64,000 nt of DNA from Acinetobacter lwoffii (lineage in GTDB: Bacteria; Pseudomonadota; Gammaproteobacteria; Pseudomonadales; Moraxellaceae), in contig NZ_CP072549.1 of NCBI RefSeq assembly GCF_019343495.1, positions 2,666,001-2,730,000 on the forward strand. Direction: 5' to 3'. The translations under genes and the position numbers were made by a program. Under the pieces are notes generated by a model. That model saw only the letters and a list, made by a program, of their open reading frames with translations. It did not search any database and was not told where the DNA came from. Shown here piece after piece: positions 48,384-59,261 of the stretch (within the stretch, counting starts at the first letter, position 1; each line of letters starts with the position of its first letter).

Positions 48384-49505
48384 ATGATCATAAATCCAAT
48401 TAAACGTCGTCCAACACGTAAAATTCGTGTGGGTTCAGTTTATGTGGGTGGTGATGCACCAATCAGTATCCAGTCCATGACCAATACTGAAACCTGTGAT
48501 GTAGCAGCTACGGTTGCACAGATTCAGCGCTGCGTCGATGCAGGTGCGGATATTATGCGGGTTTCTGTGCCTACCATGGAAGCCGCGGCGGCATTTGGTG
48601 AAATTCGCAAGCAGGTCAATGTACCTTTGGTCGCCGATATTCACTTCGATTATAAAATTGCTTTAGCAGTTGCCGATTTGGGTGCAGACTGCCTGCGGAT
48701 TAACCCGGGCAATATCGGTTCTGAAGCGAAAATCCGTGAAGTGGTGGCCGCAGCACGTCATAACGATATTTCCATGCGGATCGGTGTCAATGCCGGTTCA
48801 CTGGAAAAAGATATTCAAAAGAAATATGGTGAGCCGACTGGCCAGGCTTTGCTTGAATCTGCGATGCGCCATATCGATATTTTAGACCGTCTGGATTTCC
48901 AGGAATTCAAAATTTCAGTCAAAGCCTCGAATGTGTTCCTGACCATGGATGCGTATCGTTTGCTGTCACAGCAAATTAATAATCCGTTACATTTGGGTGT
49001 AACGGAAGCGGGTATTTACCGCACCGGTTCGGTTAAATCAGCGATCGCTTTGGGCGGCCTGCTGATGGAAGGCATTGGGGATACCATGCGTATTTCCTTA
49101 GCTGCCGACCCTGAAGAAGAAATTAAAATTGGTTTTGATATTCTGAAATCGCTGGGTCTGCGCTCCAACGGGATTAACTTCATTGCCTGCCCAAGCTGTT
49201 CACGTCAGGAATTTAATGTGATTTCGGTGATGCAGCAACTTGAAGAGCGTTTAGAAGATATTCGTACCCCAATGGATGTCTCTGTCATTGGCTGTAAAGT
49301 GAATGGGCCGGGCGAAGCCAAAGAAGCGGATATTGGTGTGGTGGGTGCAAGTCCGCGTTCACTAGTGTACCGTAATGGCGAAAAGAGCCATTTAATTGAC
49401 ACGAATCAATTGGTTGATGAAATCGAAACCATGGTTCGTCAACGCGTTTCCGAGCTTGAAGAAGCTAAATCTAAAGAAATTATTCGTACAAGTTTTCCTG
49501 AGTAG
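48384..49505 (+). CDS. ispG: 4-hydroxy-3-methylbut-2-enyl diphosphate synthase IspG
   Basis: IspG is the Fe4S4 enzyme of the MEP isoprenoid pathway that converts MEcPP to HMBPP. Its 373 residues have the TIM-barrel part beginning [19 protein letters not shown] and ending near [11 protein letters not shown], whose Cys pair, with a third Cys in [18 protein letters not shown], binds the cluster. All ligands are visible. It is 3 nt from hisS. Confidence 0.97.
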   Translation: MIINPIKRRPTRKIRVGSVYVGGDAPISIQSMTNTETCDVAATVAQIQRCVDAGADIMRVSVPTMEAAAAFGEIRKQVNVPLVADIHFDYKIALAVADLGADCLRINPGNIGSEAKIREVVAAARHNDISMRIGVNAGSLEKDIQKKYGEPTGQALLESAMRHIDILDRLDFQEFKISVKASNVFLTMDAYRLLSQQINNPLHLGVTEAGIYRTGSVKSAIALGGLLMEGIGDTMRISLAADPEEEIKIGFDILKSLGLRSNGINFIACPSCSRQEFNVISVMQQLEERLEDIRTPMDVSVIGCKVNGPGEAKEADIGVVGASPRSLVYRNGEKSHLIDTNQLVDEIETMVRQRVSELEEAKSKEIIRTSFPE

Positions 49506-49508
49506 ATC

Positions 49509-50804
49509 ATGAGTTCAATCGTCGCAATCAAAGGTTTTAATGACATTCTCCCAACGCAAACCCCAGCTTGGAGACGTCTTGAACAGCATCTATCCGGTTT
49601 GATGGATGCCTATGGCTATCAACAAATTCGTTTGCCTATCGTAGAACAGACCAATCTGTTTAAACGTTCGATCGGTGATGCAACCGATATCGTTGAAAAA
49701 GAAATGTATACCTTCCTCGACAAGGGCAATCCGCCTGAGTCATTGACGCTGCGTCCTGAAGGGACGGCGGGTTGTGTACGTGCCATGCTGGAGCATAACC
49801 TGCTGCGCGGTGCGACGCCTCGCGTCTGGTATATCGGCCCAATGTTCCGTTATGAAAAACCGCAAAAAGGCCGTTACCGTCAGTTCCACCAGTTTGGTGT
49901 AGAAACTTTTGGTGTGGCGACTCCGGACATGGATGCAGAACTGATCCTGATGACAGCACGTTTATGGAAACGTATGGGTGTGGCAGACAAGGTTCAGCTT
50001 GAGTTGAACACTTTAGGTGAGTCGGATGAGCGTGCAGCCTATCGTGCGGCGCTGGTTGAGTTTTTAGAGTCGCATAAAGCTGATCTGGATGAAGATTCTC
50101 AGCGCCGTCTGACCACGAATCCATTGCGTATTTTGGATTCTAAAGATGCCAAAACACAAAGTATCTTAGAAAATGCACCGAAACTGCATGATTTTATGGG
50201 TGAAGAAACGCTGGCGCACTTTGCCCAGTTACAGCAGTATTTGACTGATGCAGGCGTGAGCTTCGTGATCAATCAAAAGCTGGTACGCGGTCTGGACTAT
50301 TACAACAAAACTGTTTTTGAATGGACCACAACCCATTTGGGTTCACAAGGTACAGTTTGTGCCGGTGGCCGTTATGACGGTCTAGTGGGTCAACTTAAAG
50401 GAAAGGCAGATCAGTCTGTCCCTGCGGTCGGTTTTGCTATGGGGATCGAGCGTTTATTGCTTCTGCTGGAACAGGTTGAAGACAATACCCGGGCACGTGA
50501 TTGTGAAGTATTCCTGGTGGTTGAACCGGCTTCTCAAGGTAAAGCTTTGGTCATTGCGGAGCAGATTCGTGATCAGCTTGAAGCAGCAGACAGTCAGGTT
50601 CGTCTGAAAGTAGGCTCACAAGGTTCAATGAAATCACAAATGAAAAAGGCCGATCAAGCCGGTGCTTTGTATGCGGCGATTTTGGGCGAGCGTGAACTGG
50701 AAGCTCAGGCGTTTACTGTGAAAGAGCTGGCAACCGCAGAGCAATCGAATGTACCATTTACGGACTTCGTTGCATTTTTTAGTACTAAAATTTCTTCAAA
50801 ATAA
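49509..50804 (+). CDS. hisS: Histidyl-tRNA synthetase HisS
   Basis: HisS is a class II aminoacyl-tRNA synthetase. Its 431 residues show motif 1 near the N-terminus, motif 2 ([27 protein letters not shown]), the histidine-A motif [15 protein letters not shown], motif 3 ([16 protein letters not shown]) and the anticodon-binding domain. It is part of the ispG-hisS-yfgM-bamB-der order also seen in enterobacteria. Confidence 0.98.
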   Translation: MSSIVAIKGFNDILPTQTPAWRRLEQHLSGLMDAYGYQQIRLPIVEQTNLFKRSIGDATDIVEKEMYTFLDKGNPPESLTLRPEGTAGCVRAMLEHNLLRGATPRVWYIGPMFRYEKPQKGRYRQFHQFGVETFGVATPDMDAELILMTARLWKRMGVADKVQLELNTLGESDERAAYRAALVEFLESHKADLDEDSQRRLTTNPLRILDSKDAKTQSILENAPKLHDFMGEETLAHFAQLQQYLTDAGVSFVINQKLVRGLDYYNKTVFEWTTTHLGSQGTVCAGGRYDGLVGQLKGKADQSVPAVGFAMGIERLLLLLEQVEDNTRARDCEVFLVVEPASQGKALVIAEQIRDQLEAADSQVRLKVGSQGSMKSQMKKADQAGALYAAILGERELEAQAFTVKELATAEQSNVPFTDFVAFFSTKISSK

Positions 50805-50834
50805 TCGATAAAACATTAGGAAAAGGGTAATCTC

Positions 50835-51533
50835 ATGAGCGCAATGAGTGGTGATGAACAGTTTGAAAGCTTAAAATCCTTTACGAAGAAATATGGTTCT
50901 TCGATGATTACCGGGATTTTAATTGCGCTGATTGCCTTTTTTGGATGGGAATATTGGCAGAAGAAAAACCTGGCAGAGTCGCAAATGCACACTGCCAAGG
51001 TTCAGCAGTTGATGGATGATGCACAGGCATCGAAAGGTGATGGTTTTGCCAAGCTGTCTGAAACTGCGGACAAAATTGTCAAGGAAGCGCCTGACTCAGC
51101 TCAGGCGATTCAAACCCAGTTAGTCATGGCGAAACTGGCTTATGACAAAGAAGATTATGCTGCGGCCGAGAAAGCACTACAGAAAGTTGAAAACTCGAAA
51201 GTAGATGATAAAGGCCTGGTTCAGGTGGTTAAACTTCGTCTGGCCTATGCGCAACTGGCACAGAAAAAATATGATGCTGCATTGAAAACTTTAGAAGCAG
51301 TGACTGAACCTGCATTTAAAGCAACTGCCGATGAAGCACGTGGCGATATCTATGTTGCCAAAAATGATATTGAAAATGCGAAAAAAGTATATCAAAGTGC
51401 ATGGGATGCTTTGATTGAACGTAAAGAAGAACGTCAGATTTTACAAATTAAGCTCGAAAGCGTAGGCGTGTTAGTCGATGATCCAGAAATCGAACGCCCA
51501 ATTATAGAAACACAAGCGGAAGAAGCTGCATGA
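50835..51533 (+). CDS. yfgM: YfgM-like TPR membrane protein (ancillary SecYEG translocon subunit)
   Basis: This 232-residue protein has an N-terminal cytoplasmic stub, one transmembrane helix (MITGILIALIAFFGWEYW, about 20-38) and a periplasmic TPR domain (KLAYDKEDYAAAEKALQKVE, LAYAQLAQKKYDAALKTLEAV). In E. coli YfgM sits at the Sec translocon and works with PpiD. The place between hisS and bamB fits. It overlaps bamB by 4 nt. Confidence 0.92.
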   Translation: MSAMSGDEQFESLKSFTKKYGSSMITGILIALIAFFGWEYWQKKNLAESQMHTAKVQQLMDDAQASKGDGFAKLSETADKIVKEAPDSAQAIQTQLVMAKLAYDKEDYAAAEKALQKVENSKVDDKGLVQVVKLRLAYAQLAQKKYDAALKTLEAVTEPAFKATADEARGDIYVAKNDIENAKKVYQSAWDALIERKEERQILQIKLESVGVLVDDPEIERPIIETQAEEAA

Positions 51534-52678
51534 ATAGAAAATACAAAATTACCTGTGCCTTGACTGTTTTAACGCTTGCACTGGCTGGCTGTGCAGGTAA
51601 AACCACTAAAGTTCCAGAAGTAAAACCGAATCCACTTCCAAAACTGACCCAAGCCAAAACCCTGGTCCCTGTATTTTCCACCAGTGTGGCGTCAACAGAT
51701 GCTGCTGATCCGTTGCGTTTACGTCTGGATGCAGACAATGGCGTGGTCTTTGCGATTGACCCGAAAGGCGAAGTGTCTGCATTTAAAGGCAAACAGCGTC
51801 TGTGGCAGAAGAAAGTCAGCAAAGACAATTTAAGTTCTGGCGTTGAAGCTGCCGAAGGTCTTGTTGTCGTCGGCAACCAGAAAGGTCAGCTGTTTGCGCT
51901 AGATCAACAAACCGGCGAGCAGAAATGGACTGCGCAATTGACGGGTGCTTTACTGGCGCCTTCACTGATTCATGCAGGGCGGGTCATTAGTGTCAGCAAT
52001 GACGGCACCGTATATGCGCATGAAATTGCGACGGGTGCGCAAGTTTGGACTTATGACTTACCTAATGTACAATTCAGCCTGCGTGGTATGGCTGCACCGG
52101 TTGCATTAGATGCGCGTAATGTACTGATTGCATCTTCCAATGCTTATATCTATGCACTGGATGCCTTAAGCGGTGTGCCAAAATTACAGCGTCGTGTCGC
52201 AGTGTCGGATGGGCGTTCTGATATCCAGCGTCTGGTTGATATTGACGGGGAACCGGTCGTTGCAGGCCAGTTTGTGGTGACCACCAGTTATCAAGGTCAG
52301 GTGACTGTGCTGGATTTAGCTTCACAACAGGTGGTCTGGAGTGAAGATGCCAGCAGTATCCAGCGTCCAGAAGTTGTGGGCAATGGTGTATTTGTGGCGC
52401 AAACCGATGGCAAAATCAAAGCCTTTGAAATTACCTCGGGTCAACCGCTTTGGGAAAATGACCAGTTGCTGAATCGCAAGTTAAGTAATCCGGTGATGCT
52501 GGGTACTGATCTTGTAGTCGGCGATCTGGATGGTGTCTTGCACCTGATTGATCCGCGTACCGGACAGATTACTGGTCGTTCGAAAACCTCTGGGGAAGTA
52601 CGTAGCTTACGCGTCATCGACAACCAGCTGTATGTTTCCACACGCAAGGGCGCATTAAGCATTTGGCAGAACCGTTAA
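51530..52678 (+). CDS. bamB: Outer-membrane assembly lipoprotein BamB
   Basis: BamB is the beta-propeller lipoprotein of the BAM complex that inserts outer-membrane proteins. It has 382 residues with signal and lipobox LALAGC (Cys21), followed by PQQ-like propeller repeats (GQLFALDQQTGEQKWTAQL, GTVYAHEIATGAQVWTYDL, GKIKAFEITSGQPLWEND, GVLHLIDPRTGQI). The start overlaps the yfgM stop (ATGA). Confidence 0.96.
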   Translation: MNRKYKITCALTVLTLALAGCAGKTTKVPEVKPNPLPKLTQAKTLVPVFSTSVASTDAADPLRLRLDADNGVVFAIDPKGEVSAFKGKQRLWQKKVSKDNLSSGVEAAEGLVVVGNQKGQLFALDQQTGEQKWTAQLTGALLAPSLIHAGRVISVSNDGTVYAHEIATGAQVWTYDLPNVQFSLRGMAAPVALDARNVLIASSNAYIYALDALSGVPKLQRRVAVSDGRSDIQRLVDIDGEPVVAGQFVVTTSYQGQVTVLDLASQQVVWSEDASSIQRPEVVGNGVFVAQTDGKIKAFEITSGQPLWENDQLLNRKLSNPVMLGTDLVVGDLDGVLHLIDPRTGQITGRSKTSGEVRSLRVIDNQLYVSTRKGALSIWQNR

Positions 52679-52724
52679 TTTTAACGAGCCTTATGCTAAA
52701 CTAGCCACAACCGTATTTTTGTGA

Positions 52725-52763
52725 ACGCGGGGTGATTGAAAAATCAATGCCCCGTGTTTTTAT
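52725..52763 (+). terminator. Terminator after bamB
   Basis: A G/C-rich stem (CGGGG-TGATT paired with AATCA-AT-GCCCCG) is followed by TTTTTATTT. It separates der from the upstream operon. Confidence 0.75.
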
Positions 52764-52846
52764 TTAGGGTATTTCCCCCTTATATCTTCCTATACTTTCT
52801 GATGTTCAGGCCACTTTGACGCCTGATATTGAATAAAGGTTACTCT

Positions 52847-54256
52847 ATGAAACCCGTAATTGCGCTCATTGGTCGTCCGAACGTCGGAAAATCAACGCTG
52901 TTCAACCAGATTACCAAGAGCCGTGACGCATTGGTGGCAGACTTTGCAGGTCTGACACGCGACCGTAAATATGGCGATGCAACTTATCAAAATAAATCTT
53001 TCATTGTGGTCGATACTGGCGGTATTGGCGAAAATGAAGGTGGGATTGACTCGTACATGGCAGAGCAGTCCAAGACTGCTATTCATGAAGCCGACATCAT
53101 TATTTTTGTGGTTGATGCGCGTGCCGGACTGCTGGCTTCTGATGAACAGATTGCCCGTGAATTGCGTACTTTAGGCAAAAAAGTCTTTCTGGTGGCCAAC
53201 AAAGTTGATGGCGTACATGCTGAAGCTGCCCTGGTTGAATTCTACAAACTGGGTATGGGCGAGCCGCTACAAGTGGCAGCCAGCCATGGTCGTGGTGTTC
53301 AGCAGATGCTGGAAGATGTACTTGCTGATGTACCGGAAGATGAAAATCCGGAAGAGCATGACAAAAACACGGGTCTGCGTTTAGCGATTATTGGTCGTCC
53401 GAACGTTGGTAAGTCAACGCTGGTGAACCGTTTGCTCGGTGAAGAGCGTGTGGTGGCATTTGACCAGCCGGGTACAACACGTGACTCGATTTATATTCCA
53501 TTCGAGCGTGATGGCCGTCAATACACCCTGATTGATACTGCAGGGGTGCGCCGTAAAGGTAAAGTTGATGAAATGATTGAGAAATTCTCGATTGTTAAAA
53601 CTTTACAGGCAATGAAAGATGCCAACGTAATTGTTGTTGTGGTTGATGCGCGTGATGGTATTGTTGAGCAAGATTTGCATTTGATTGGCTATGCGCTTGA
53701 AGCGGGTCGTGCCATGGTCATTGCAGTCAACAAATGGGATAACATGACTGAATATGATCGTAAGCAATGTAAGCTCGATGTAGAGCGTCGCTTCGATTTT
53801 ATTCCATGGGCCAAAGTACATTTGATTTCTGCATTGCATGGAACGGGTGTGGGTGATCTTTATCCATCGATTCACCGTGCTTATGATTCATCTCGTTTGA
53901 AAGTGTCACCAGCAAAAATCACCCAGATTTTAAATGATGCGACAGATGCCCACCAACCGCCAATGGTTCAGGGTCGTCGTATTAAAATGCGTTATGCACA
54001 CATGGGTGGACAAAATCCGCCAACGATCGTGATTCACGGAAACAAGGTGGATAAAACTCCTGCGGATTATCGTCGTTACCTGGAAAACGTGTTCCGTAAA
54101 GTGTACAAGCTTGAAGGTACACCGATTAAAATCGAGTTTAAAACTTCGGAAAACCCGTTTGAAGGTCGTAAGTCTCAAGTGGATGAGCGTGCAGCTGCAC
54201 GTAAACGTCGCTATGTACAGAAGTTCAAGAAAGCCGAGAAGAAATTTAAGCGTTAA
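52847..54256 (+). CDS. der: Ribosome biogenesis GTPase Der (EngA)
   Basis: Der is a double-GTPase factor of 50S subunit assembly. It has 469 residues: first G domain with [13 protein letters not shown] near residue 8 and [11 protein letters not shown], second G domain with [15 protein letters not shown] near 182 and [12 protein letters not shown], then the KH-like C-terminal domain and a basic tail ([17 protein letters not shown]). The ATG at 52847 follows AAAGG and gives [12 protein letters not shown], as in the family; the in-frame start at 52829 would add 6 residues. Confidence 0.97.
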   Translation: MKPVIALIGRPNVGKSTLFNQITKSRDALVADFAGLTRDRKYGDATYQNKSFIVVDTGGIGENEGGIDSYMAEQSKTAIHEADIIIFVVDARAGLLASDEQIARELRTLGKKVFLVANKVDGVHAEAALVEFYKLGMGEPLQVAASHGRGVQQMLEDVLADVPEDENPEEHDKNTGLRLAIIGRPNVGKSTLVNRLLGEERVVAFDQPGTTRDSIYIPFERDGRQYTLIDTAGVRRKGKVDEMIEKFSIVKTLQAMKDANVIVVVVDARDGIVEQDLHLIGYALEAGRAMVIAVNKWDNMTEYDRKQCKLDVERRFDFIPWAKVHLISALHGTGVGDLYPSIHRAYDSSRLKVSPAKITQILNDATDAHQPPMVQGRRIKMRYAHMGGQNPPTIVIHGNKVDKTPADYRRYLENVFRKVYKLEGTPIKIEFKTSENPFEGRKSQVDERAAARKRRYVQKFKKAEKKFKR

Positions 54257-54280
54257 TTTTATAGTTTAAATTTTTCGGAT

Positions 54281-54312
54281 AAAAAGCCTGCGTAAAGCGG
54301 GCTTTTTGTTTT
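54281..54312 (+). terminator. Terminator of der
   Basis: AAAAAGCCTGC/GCGGGCTTTTT with a short TAAA-type loop and one mismatch is followed by GTTTTG. Confidence 0.8.
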
Positions 54313-54394
54313 GAGAAAATAATGAATTTCTCTCCCAATAAAAGTGTAAATTCTTTTACACTCAAATCAATTGACATCTTTTTAATGGATTCAC

Positions 54395-55039
54395 GTGGCT
54401 CGGCTGATTCAAATTCATCTGCATCAACTTTCTGATCTGGCTTGTGATCAATTGTCAGACCGCAAAACCCAGATTGCCGAACGGAAACGCGAAGTGGCAT
54501 TTTTGCGCAATCAGCTTTTATCCCAATCTTTTGAATTGCCAGTTAGCGATCAACAGGTGGTGCGGACGAATTTTGGCAAGCCTTATTTAAATGACTATCC
54601 AGACTTCAGTTTTAATCATAGCCATAGCCATAATTTCTACGCCCTGGCCACGAGCAGGAATGTCCAAAACTTGGGAATCGATATTGAAGAACTGAGCCGT
54701 AAAGTCCGTTTTGAAGCTTTGGCACAGCACGCCTTCCATCCTGAAGAACTCAAAAATTGGCAAGCGCTGGCTTATGACCCTGAATACTGGTTTAAAGTCT
54801 GGACGACCAAAGAGGCCGTGTTAAAGGCATCAGGCTTGGGAATCCGGATCAACCTCAACGAATTCAATACTAATATCCATCCTGAGCAAAATGGCGGGCG
54901 CTGCGAACATCCAAAGATTGGCGTCTATGCCTATCAAAATTATACGCTTGCTGGCTGCGTGCTCACCGTGGCCTGGCAAAGTGAGCACTCTTGCAACGGG
55001 TTGAAATTTCCGGTGATTCAGATTCATCACACTGTCTAA
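54395..55039 (+). CDS. 4'-phosphopantetheinyl transferase (Sfp-type)
   Basis: This 214-residue enzyme transfers phosphopantetheine from CoA to carrier proteins. Sfp-family marks are GKPYLNDYPDFSFNHSHSH, LGIDIEEL (metal-binding Asp and Glu) and WFKVWTTKEAVLKASGLG. No NRPS or PKS cluster is adjacent, so it may serve a distant cluster or act as the general enzyme. The start is a GTG with only a weak upstream SD-like AATGGA; the ATG at 54385 is out of frame. It is convergent with the next gene. Confidence 0.88.
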   Translation: MARLIQIHLHQLSDLACDQLSDRKTQIAERKREVAFLRNQLLSQSFELPVSDQQVVRTNFGKPYLNDYPDFSFNHSHSHNFYALATSRNVQNLGIDIEELSRKVRFEALAQHAFHPEELKNWQALAYDPEYWFKVWTTKEAVLKASGLGIRINLNEFNTNIHPEQNGGRCEHPKIGVYAYQNYTLAGCVLTVAWQSEHSCNGLKFPVIQIHHTV

Positions 55040-55062
55040 AACAGAATCAACCCGAATATTTT

Positions 55063-55833
55063 TTATTTTCTGGAAATGAGCAGATTACTCAGCCGATTCA
55101 CAAATTGCGGACTCATCCGCGATAAATGAAATAAAAACTGACTTTTGAATCCGACGGGATGATGCGTTGCTTGCCAGATGGAATCTTTGAGTTCTGCCAG
55201 TTTCAGAATATCTTGTGCGACATCTTCTGCTTTTAAATGCACGCCCATTTTTTTAATACTTTCTGCCTGCATATCTTTGACCATGGCCGTACTGACGAAA
55301 AGCGGCATGATATCCAAGACTCGAATCCCATAGGGTTGCCACTCAATATCCAGACTTTCAGTCAGGCCACGCACTGCAAACTTGCTAGTGGAATAACTGC
55401 TTAAATCGGCCTGGCCATAAATTGCCGAAGCGGAAGATAGATTAATGATGCGGGCAAATGAAGATTCTTTTAAATATGGGAAAGCGGCATGACAGCCGTT
55501 CATGACCCCTTTGACATTAATATCCAGAGTCCGGTGATGTGCATCAATAGTAGTATCTTCAAAAGGCCCTGAATATAGGATCCCGGCATTATTGACCAGA
55601 ATATTGATTTCACCTGCCCAAGCTGAAAATTCGGCTAAAGCTGTTTCCCAGGAAGCGTAGTCAGCCACATCCAGAAAACCGGCTTTGGCATGTTCGCCCA
55701 GTTGCTGGGCCAGTTGTTCTGCCTGCTCCACCTGAACATCATAAATGCCCACCTTGTAGCCGTGCTGGTAAAATAGGGTGGCCGTCGCGGCACCAATTCC
55801 TTGTGCTGCACCACTAATCAATATACTGTGCAT
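55063..55833 (-). CDS. Short-chain dehydrogenase/reductase
   Basis: This 256-residue classical SDR has the cofactor motif SGAAQGIGAATATLF (TGxxxGxG type) at the N-terminus, NNAGILYSGP, catalytic Ser in NLSSASAIYG and the Tyr-X3-Lys pair YSTSK. Asp32 in IYDVQ after the second strand suggests NAD(H) preference. The substrate is unknown. The C-terminus has a hydrophobic, basic stretch (GFKSQFLFHLSRM) as in membrane-associated SDRs. It is divergent from mazG. Confidence 0.88.
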   Translation of the reverse strand: MHSILISGAAQGIGAATATLFYQHGYKVGIYDVQVEQAEQLAQQLGEHAKAGFLDVADYASWETALAEFSAWAGEINILVNNAGILYSGPFEDTTIDAHHRTLDINVKGVMNGCHAAFPYLKESSFARIINLSSASAIYGQADLSSYSTSKFAVRGLTESLDIEWQPYGIRVLDIMPLFVSTAMVKDMQAESIKKMGVHLKAEDVAQDILKLAELKDSIWQATHHPVGFKSQFLFHLSRMSPQFVNRLSNLLISRK

Positions 55834-55922
55834 GTGCCTGATCTCCTTATTGTCTTTTTTTTGAGCATAACAAGAAACTGGCAGATTGACGCGACTATTT
55901 GGTAAAAAAGAGGTTTTTGAAT

Positions 55923-56735
55923 ATGGAACAACTACTCAAGGTCATTCGCGAATTACGTGAAAAATGTCCATGGGATCAGCAACAGACCCCTGAATCTCTG
56001 ACTAAATATGCCATTGAGGAAGCTTACGAAGTCGAAGCAGCAGTCCGCTCTGGAAAAGTCGACGATGTCCGCGATGAGCTGGGTGATTTGCTGTTACAGG
56101 TAGTGTTCCAGTCGCAAATGTATAGCGAGCAGGGGGCTTTCGATTTTCAGGATGTGGTTCAGGCCATTACCGATAAACTGGTTCGCCGTCATCCGCATGT
56201 ATTTCAGGCTGAACAATTTGCAAAAATGAGTCCGGAAGATGTGTCTGAGCTATGGAAAGAAATCAAACAGCAAGAAAAGCAGGGCAAGCCGCGTTCACGT
56301 CTGGATGATATTAAACATGCACCGGCTTTGGTGCAGGCTGATGAAATTCAAAAAAATGTCGCCAAAATCGGTTTTGATTTTCCGGACATGGCGGGTGCTT
56401 ATGCCAAGCTGGAAGAAGAGCTGGCTGAATTAAAAGAAGCGGTAGCCGGACAAAATTCCGATGAAATACAGGAAGAATTTGGCGACTGCTTATTTTCTCT
56501 GGTCAATGTTGGACGTAAACTTGGCATCTCCAGTGAGATGGCATTATTGGGGACGATCCATAAATTTCGAACCCGCTTTGCCTTGATGGAAGATCAGGCA
56601 CAATTACAGCAATTAGACCTGGAAAAACTGTCACTGGCTGAACTTGATCAGCTCTGGGAACAGGCTAAATTAGAATTAAAACAAAGAGCAGCACATGAAA
56701 AAAACACCTTATCGAATCGGTCCAACATGGATTAA
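55923..56735 (+). CDS. mazG: Nucleoside triphosphate pyrophosphohydrolase MazG
   Basis: MazG is a house-cleaning NTP pyrophosphatase that also lowers (p)ppGpp in E. coli. It has 270 residues with two MazG domains: the first has [27 protein letters not shown] and [17 protein letters not shown], the second has [15 protein letters not shown] and [16 protein letters not shown], both with the EExxE...ExxD metal motif. The ATG at 55923 follows AGAGG; an in-frame start 8 codons upstream is less likely. Its end overlaps the ComEA-like gene by 41 nt. Confidence 0.94.
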   Translation: MEQLLKVIRELREKCPWDQQQTPESLTKYAIEEAYEVEAAVRSGKVDDVRDELGDLLLQVVFQSQMYSEQGAFDFQDVVQAITDKLVRRHPHVFQAEQFAKMSPEDVSELWKEIKQQEKQGKPRSRLDDIKHAPALVQADEIQKNVAKIGFDFPDMAGAYAKLEEELAELKEAVAGQNSDEIQEEFGDCLFSLVNVGRKLGISSEMALLGTIHKFRTRFALMEDQAQLQQLDLEKLSLAELDQLWEQAKLELKQRAAHEKNTLSNRSNMD

Positions 56736-57117
56736 TCTTCTTCTGAGTTGCTGGCTGGGCTTTATTTCTATCGGAACAGCGCATGCGACTGCGACCGATT
56801 ATATGGAATGGAAGACCCAACAACAGCAACACGACGCCCGCCTGAAGAAAAAAGCTGCCGCTACGGCTTCATCAGAAAGCAATCACTATCTGGCGAAGCC
56901 TGCATTATCGGCATCTTCTGCTGCTGATAAAATCAGTTTGAATAATGCAACTGTAGAGCAATTACAGCAGCTAAATGGTATTGGTCAAAAAAAGGCTGAA
57001 GCGATTATTGAACATCGGCAAAAAAATGGAAAATTCAAAAGCATTGAAGAGATCCAGCTGGTCAAAGGGATTGGGCCGGCATTATTTGCCAAAAACAAGG
57101 CCAAACTGGCCTTGTAA
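56695..57117 (+). CDS. ComEA-like helix-hairpin-helix protein
   Basis: This 140-residue secreted protein has an N-terminal signal or membrane segment ([19 protein letters not shown]), a Gln/Lys/Ala-rich linker and a C-terminal double helix-hairpin-helix domain ([32 protein letters not shown] and [19 protein letters not shown]). This is the ComEA layout: periplasmic DNA binding that pulls transforming DNA across the outer membrane. Acinetobacter is naturally competent, so the role is plausible. It overlaps the mazG 3' end. Confidence 0.88.
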   Translation: MKKTPYRIGPTWINLLLSCWLGFISIGTAHATATDYMEWKTQQQQHDARLKKKAAATASSESNHYLAKPALSASSAADKISLNNATVEQLQQLNGIGQKKAEAIIEHRQKNGKFKSIEEIQLVKGIGPALFAKNKAKLAL

Positions 57118-57177
57118 GGCGACAGTATGGATCATGACTAGCTGATTAATTTGACTCGCAGGATTGACATAATCAAA

Positions 57178-57206
57178 TTGCCCTTTAGCCGTGTAAGCGA
57201 TATGAT
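57178..57206 (+). promoter_or_regulatory. Candidate sigma70 promoter of pcnB
   Basis: TTGCCC and TATGAT have a 17-bp spacer and lie about 50 bp before the pcnB start. A second TTGACA just upstream has no matching -10. Confidence 0.45.
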
Positions 57207-57253
57207 TAGCGTCATCTTAGAATTTTACGTTCAGACGTAGGAGACAGCGTCTT

Positions 57254-58726
57254 TTGCAAACTTTGCGCGCGTCAAAATGTGGTTTATCAACCGCTCAATT
57301 ACCTTCTTATATTCTCGATGTGATTGATGCCTTAAACAAGGCAGGCTATGAAGCTTATATCGTGGGTGGTGGTGTTCGAGATCTGATGTTAGGTTTGAAT
57401 CCTAAAGATTTCGATGCAGTCACCAATGCAACCCCGGCTCAGGTCAAGGAAGTTTTCGGACGACGTTGTCGAATTATCGGACGACGTTTCGAACTGGCGC
57501 ATGTCTATTCAGGGCGGGAACTGGTTGAAGTGGCAACCTTTCGTGCACCACCAAAAAAAGCAGTGACCTCGGCCGCGGGGATGATTCTACGTGATAATAA
57601 CTGGGGCAGCATCGAGCAGGATTTTGCCCGTCGTGATTTTTCCATCAACGCGATGTATTACCAGCCGCGTAAAGGCATTGTGCTGGATTTCTGCAATGCA
57701 GTGGATGATATCCACAGCAAAACCTTACGCTTACTCGGTGATCCGGCTTTAAGATTTGAAGAAGATCCGGTGCGGATGCTGCGAACCTTACGTTTTGCCG
57801 CCAAACTGAACTTTAATATTGATGAAGCGATTCTGGATGTCTTTACCCCGGAAATGACCCAGTTGCTGCGTGATGTTTCTCCACATCGACTTTATGATGA
57901 ATCACAGAAACTGTTCACCATGGGACACCTGAACCGTGTCTTGCCAATGCTGATTGATTTCGGGATCTGGCAGCAGTTATTTGCAGATATCAAGCCTGAA
58001 ATTATGCCATTTATGGAACGCGCTGCGAAAAATACCGATCAGCGTATTTCGATCGGCAAGACCATCAATCCGGCATTTTTCTATGCGGTATTGTTGTGGC
58101 AGCCATTCCTGGAGCGTTGTGAATTCTATCTGAATAAAGGTGTGGTAGCGGCCGAAGCCCGTGCCCAAGCCGGTCTCGACGTATTAAAACGTCAGGCAAC
58201 CCGCACTATTATTCCACGCTTTGCGGAAACTTTTATTCGTGAAGTTTGGGAAATGCAGACCCGTTTGCTGAATCCAAAACCACAGCAAATTGAGGCCTTG
58301 TCCAGTCATGCGCGTTTCCGTGCCGGCTTTGACTTTTTGCTGCTGCGTGAAAAATCAGGCGATGCAACTGCCCAAGGCATGGGCAGCTGGTGGGATGCTT
58401 ACCAGCAAATGAGCGGTGACGAGAAAGAACGGGCCATTAGCCAGTATAACCGTCAGCGTGCCAAGAGCCGTCGCAAGGCGAGTCAAGAAGAACATCTGGA
58501 CCAGAAACTGACCCAACAGCAAGATCTTGCCGAGATTGAGCCGTTAGTGAATGAACCTGAACCACGCAATCGTCGGGTGCGTAAAGCCAAGTTTGAAGAC
58601 AAGGCGAAACCTCTGTCGCATGTGGCAGCCAGTGCCAGCGGTGAAATTGGCGCAGATCATCCGATTATGAAACGTCAGCGGGTAAAACGTGATCTGAGCC
58701 AAGTGGTATTTGGACCAACACAATGA
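57254..58726 (+). CDS. pcnB: Poly(A) polymerase I PcnB
   Basis: PcnB adds poly(A) tails to RNA 3' ends, promoting decay, and is a class II nucleotidyltransferase. It has 490 residues: YIVGGGVRDLMLGLNPKDFDAVTNATP with the catalytic Asp pair near residue 55, RRCRIIGRRFELAHV, the RRDFSINAMYY and DPVRMLRTLRFAAKLNF motifs, and a long basic C-terminal tail (RQRAKSRRKASQEEHLDQK). These features favour PcnB over a CCA-adding enzyme. The start is a TTG after TAGGAG at 57238-57243; no ATG is available before the conserved region. It overlaps folK by 4 nt. Confidence 0.94.
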   Translation: MQTLRASKCGLSTAQLPSYILDVIDALNKAGYEAYIVGGGVRDLMLGLNPKDFDAVTNATPAQVKEVFGRRCRIIGRRFELAHVYSGRELVEVATFRAPPKKAVTSAAGMILRDNNWGSIEQDFARRDFSINAMYYQPRKGIVLDFCNAVDDIHSKTLRLLGDPALRFEEDPVRMLRTLRFAAKLNFNIDEAILDVFTPEMTQLLRDVSPHRLYDESQKLFTMGHLNRVLPMLIDFGIWQQLFADIKPEIMPFMERAAKNTDQRISIGKTINPAFFYAVLLWQPFLERCEFYLNKGVVAAEARAQAGLDVLKRQATRTIIPRFAETFIREVWEMQTRLLNPKPQQIEALSSHARFRAGFDFLLLREKSGDATAQGMGSWWDAYQQMSGDEKERAISQYNRQRAKSRRKASQEEHLDQKLTQQQDLAEIEPLVNEPEPRNRRVRKAKFEDKAKPLSHVAASASGEIGADHPIMKRQRVKRDLSQVVFGPTQ

Positions 58727-59208
58727 TCGTGACATATATTGGCCTGGGCAGTAACCTGGGCGATTCACGCCAGATTCTGGCAGAAGCTGTACAGAAACTG
58801 GCGACCTTGGGGCAGGTGAAAACTTCGCATCTGTATCAAAGTCCACCGATGGGACCACAGGATCAGCCGAACTATCTGAATGCAGTGGTGCAGTTAAATA
58901 CCGATCTGGCCGCTTTAAGCCTGCTGGATCGCCTGCAAGCTTTTGAGCAGGACGCTGGTCGGGTACGTTTACGTCATTGGGGCGAACGTACGCTGGATCT
59001 GGACTTGCTGCTCTATGGTAATGAGCACATTCAAAATGAACGCTTAACTGTGCCGCATGTTGGGGTATTAGAGCGTGATTTTGTCCTGATTCCACTTCTG
59101 GATATTGAGCCTGAATTACAGGTTTATGGACACAGATTAAAAGACCTGGACATCGTTAAACAGTCGACCCTCGCGGTACTCGATGACAGCAACTGGGCAA
59201 ATATTTAA
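58723..59208 (+). CDS. folK: HPPK, 6-hydroxymethyl-dihydropterin pyrophosphokinase FolK
   Basis: FolK transfers pyrophosphate from ATP to hydroxymethyl-dihydropterin in folate synthesis. It has 161 residues: YIGLGSNLGDSRQIL at the start, YQSPPMGPQDQPNYLNAVVQL, and the metal-binding RLRHWGERTLDLDLLLYG followed by VPHVGVLERDFVLIPLLDI. It is coupled to pcnB by an ATGA overlap and lies 53 nt before panB. Confidence 0.97.
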   Translation: MIVTYIGLGSNLGDSRQILAEAVQKLATLGQVKTSHLYQSPPMGPQDQPNYLNAVVQLNTDLAALSLLDRLQAFEQDAGRVRLRHWGERTLDLDLLLYGNEHIQNERLTVPHVGVLERDFVLIPLLDIEPELQVYGHRLKDLDIVKQSTLAVLDDSNWANI

Positions 59209-59261
59209 TTTTTAAGTGATGGTAGCTTTGTCAGAACTTTCAAGCATAGAGGAACATTTTC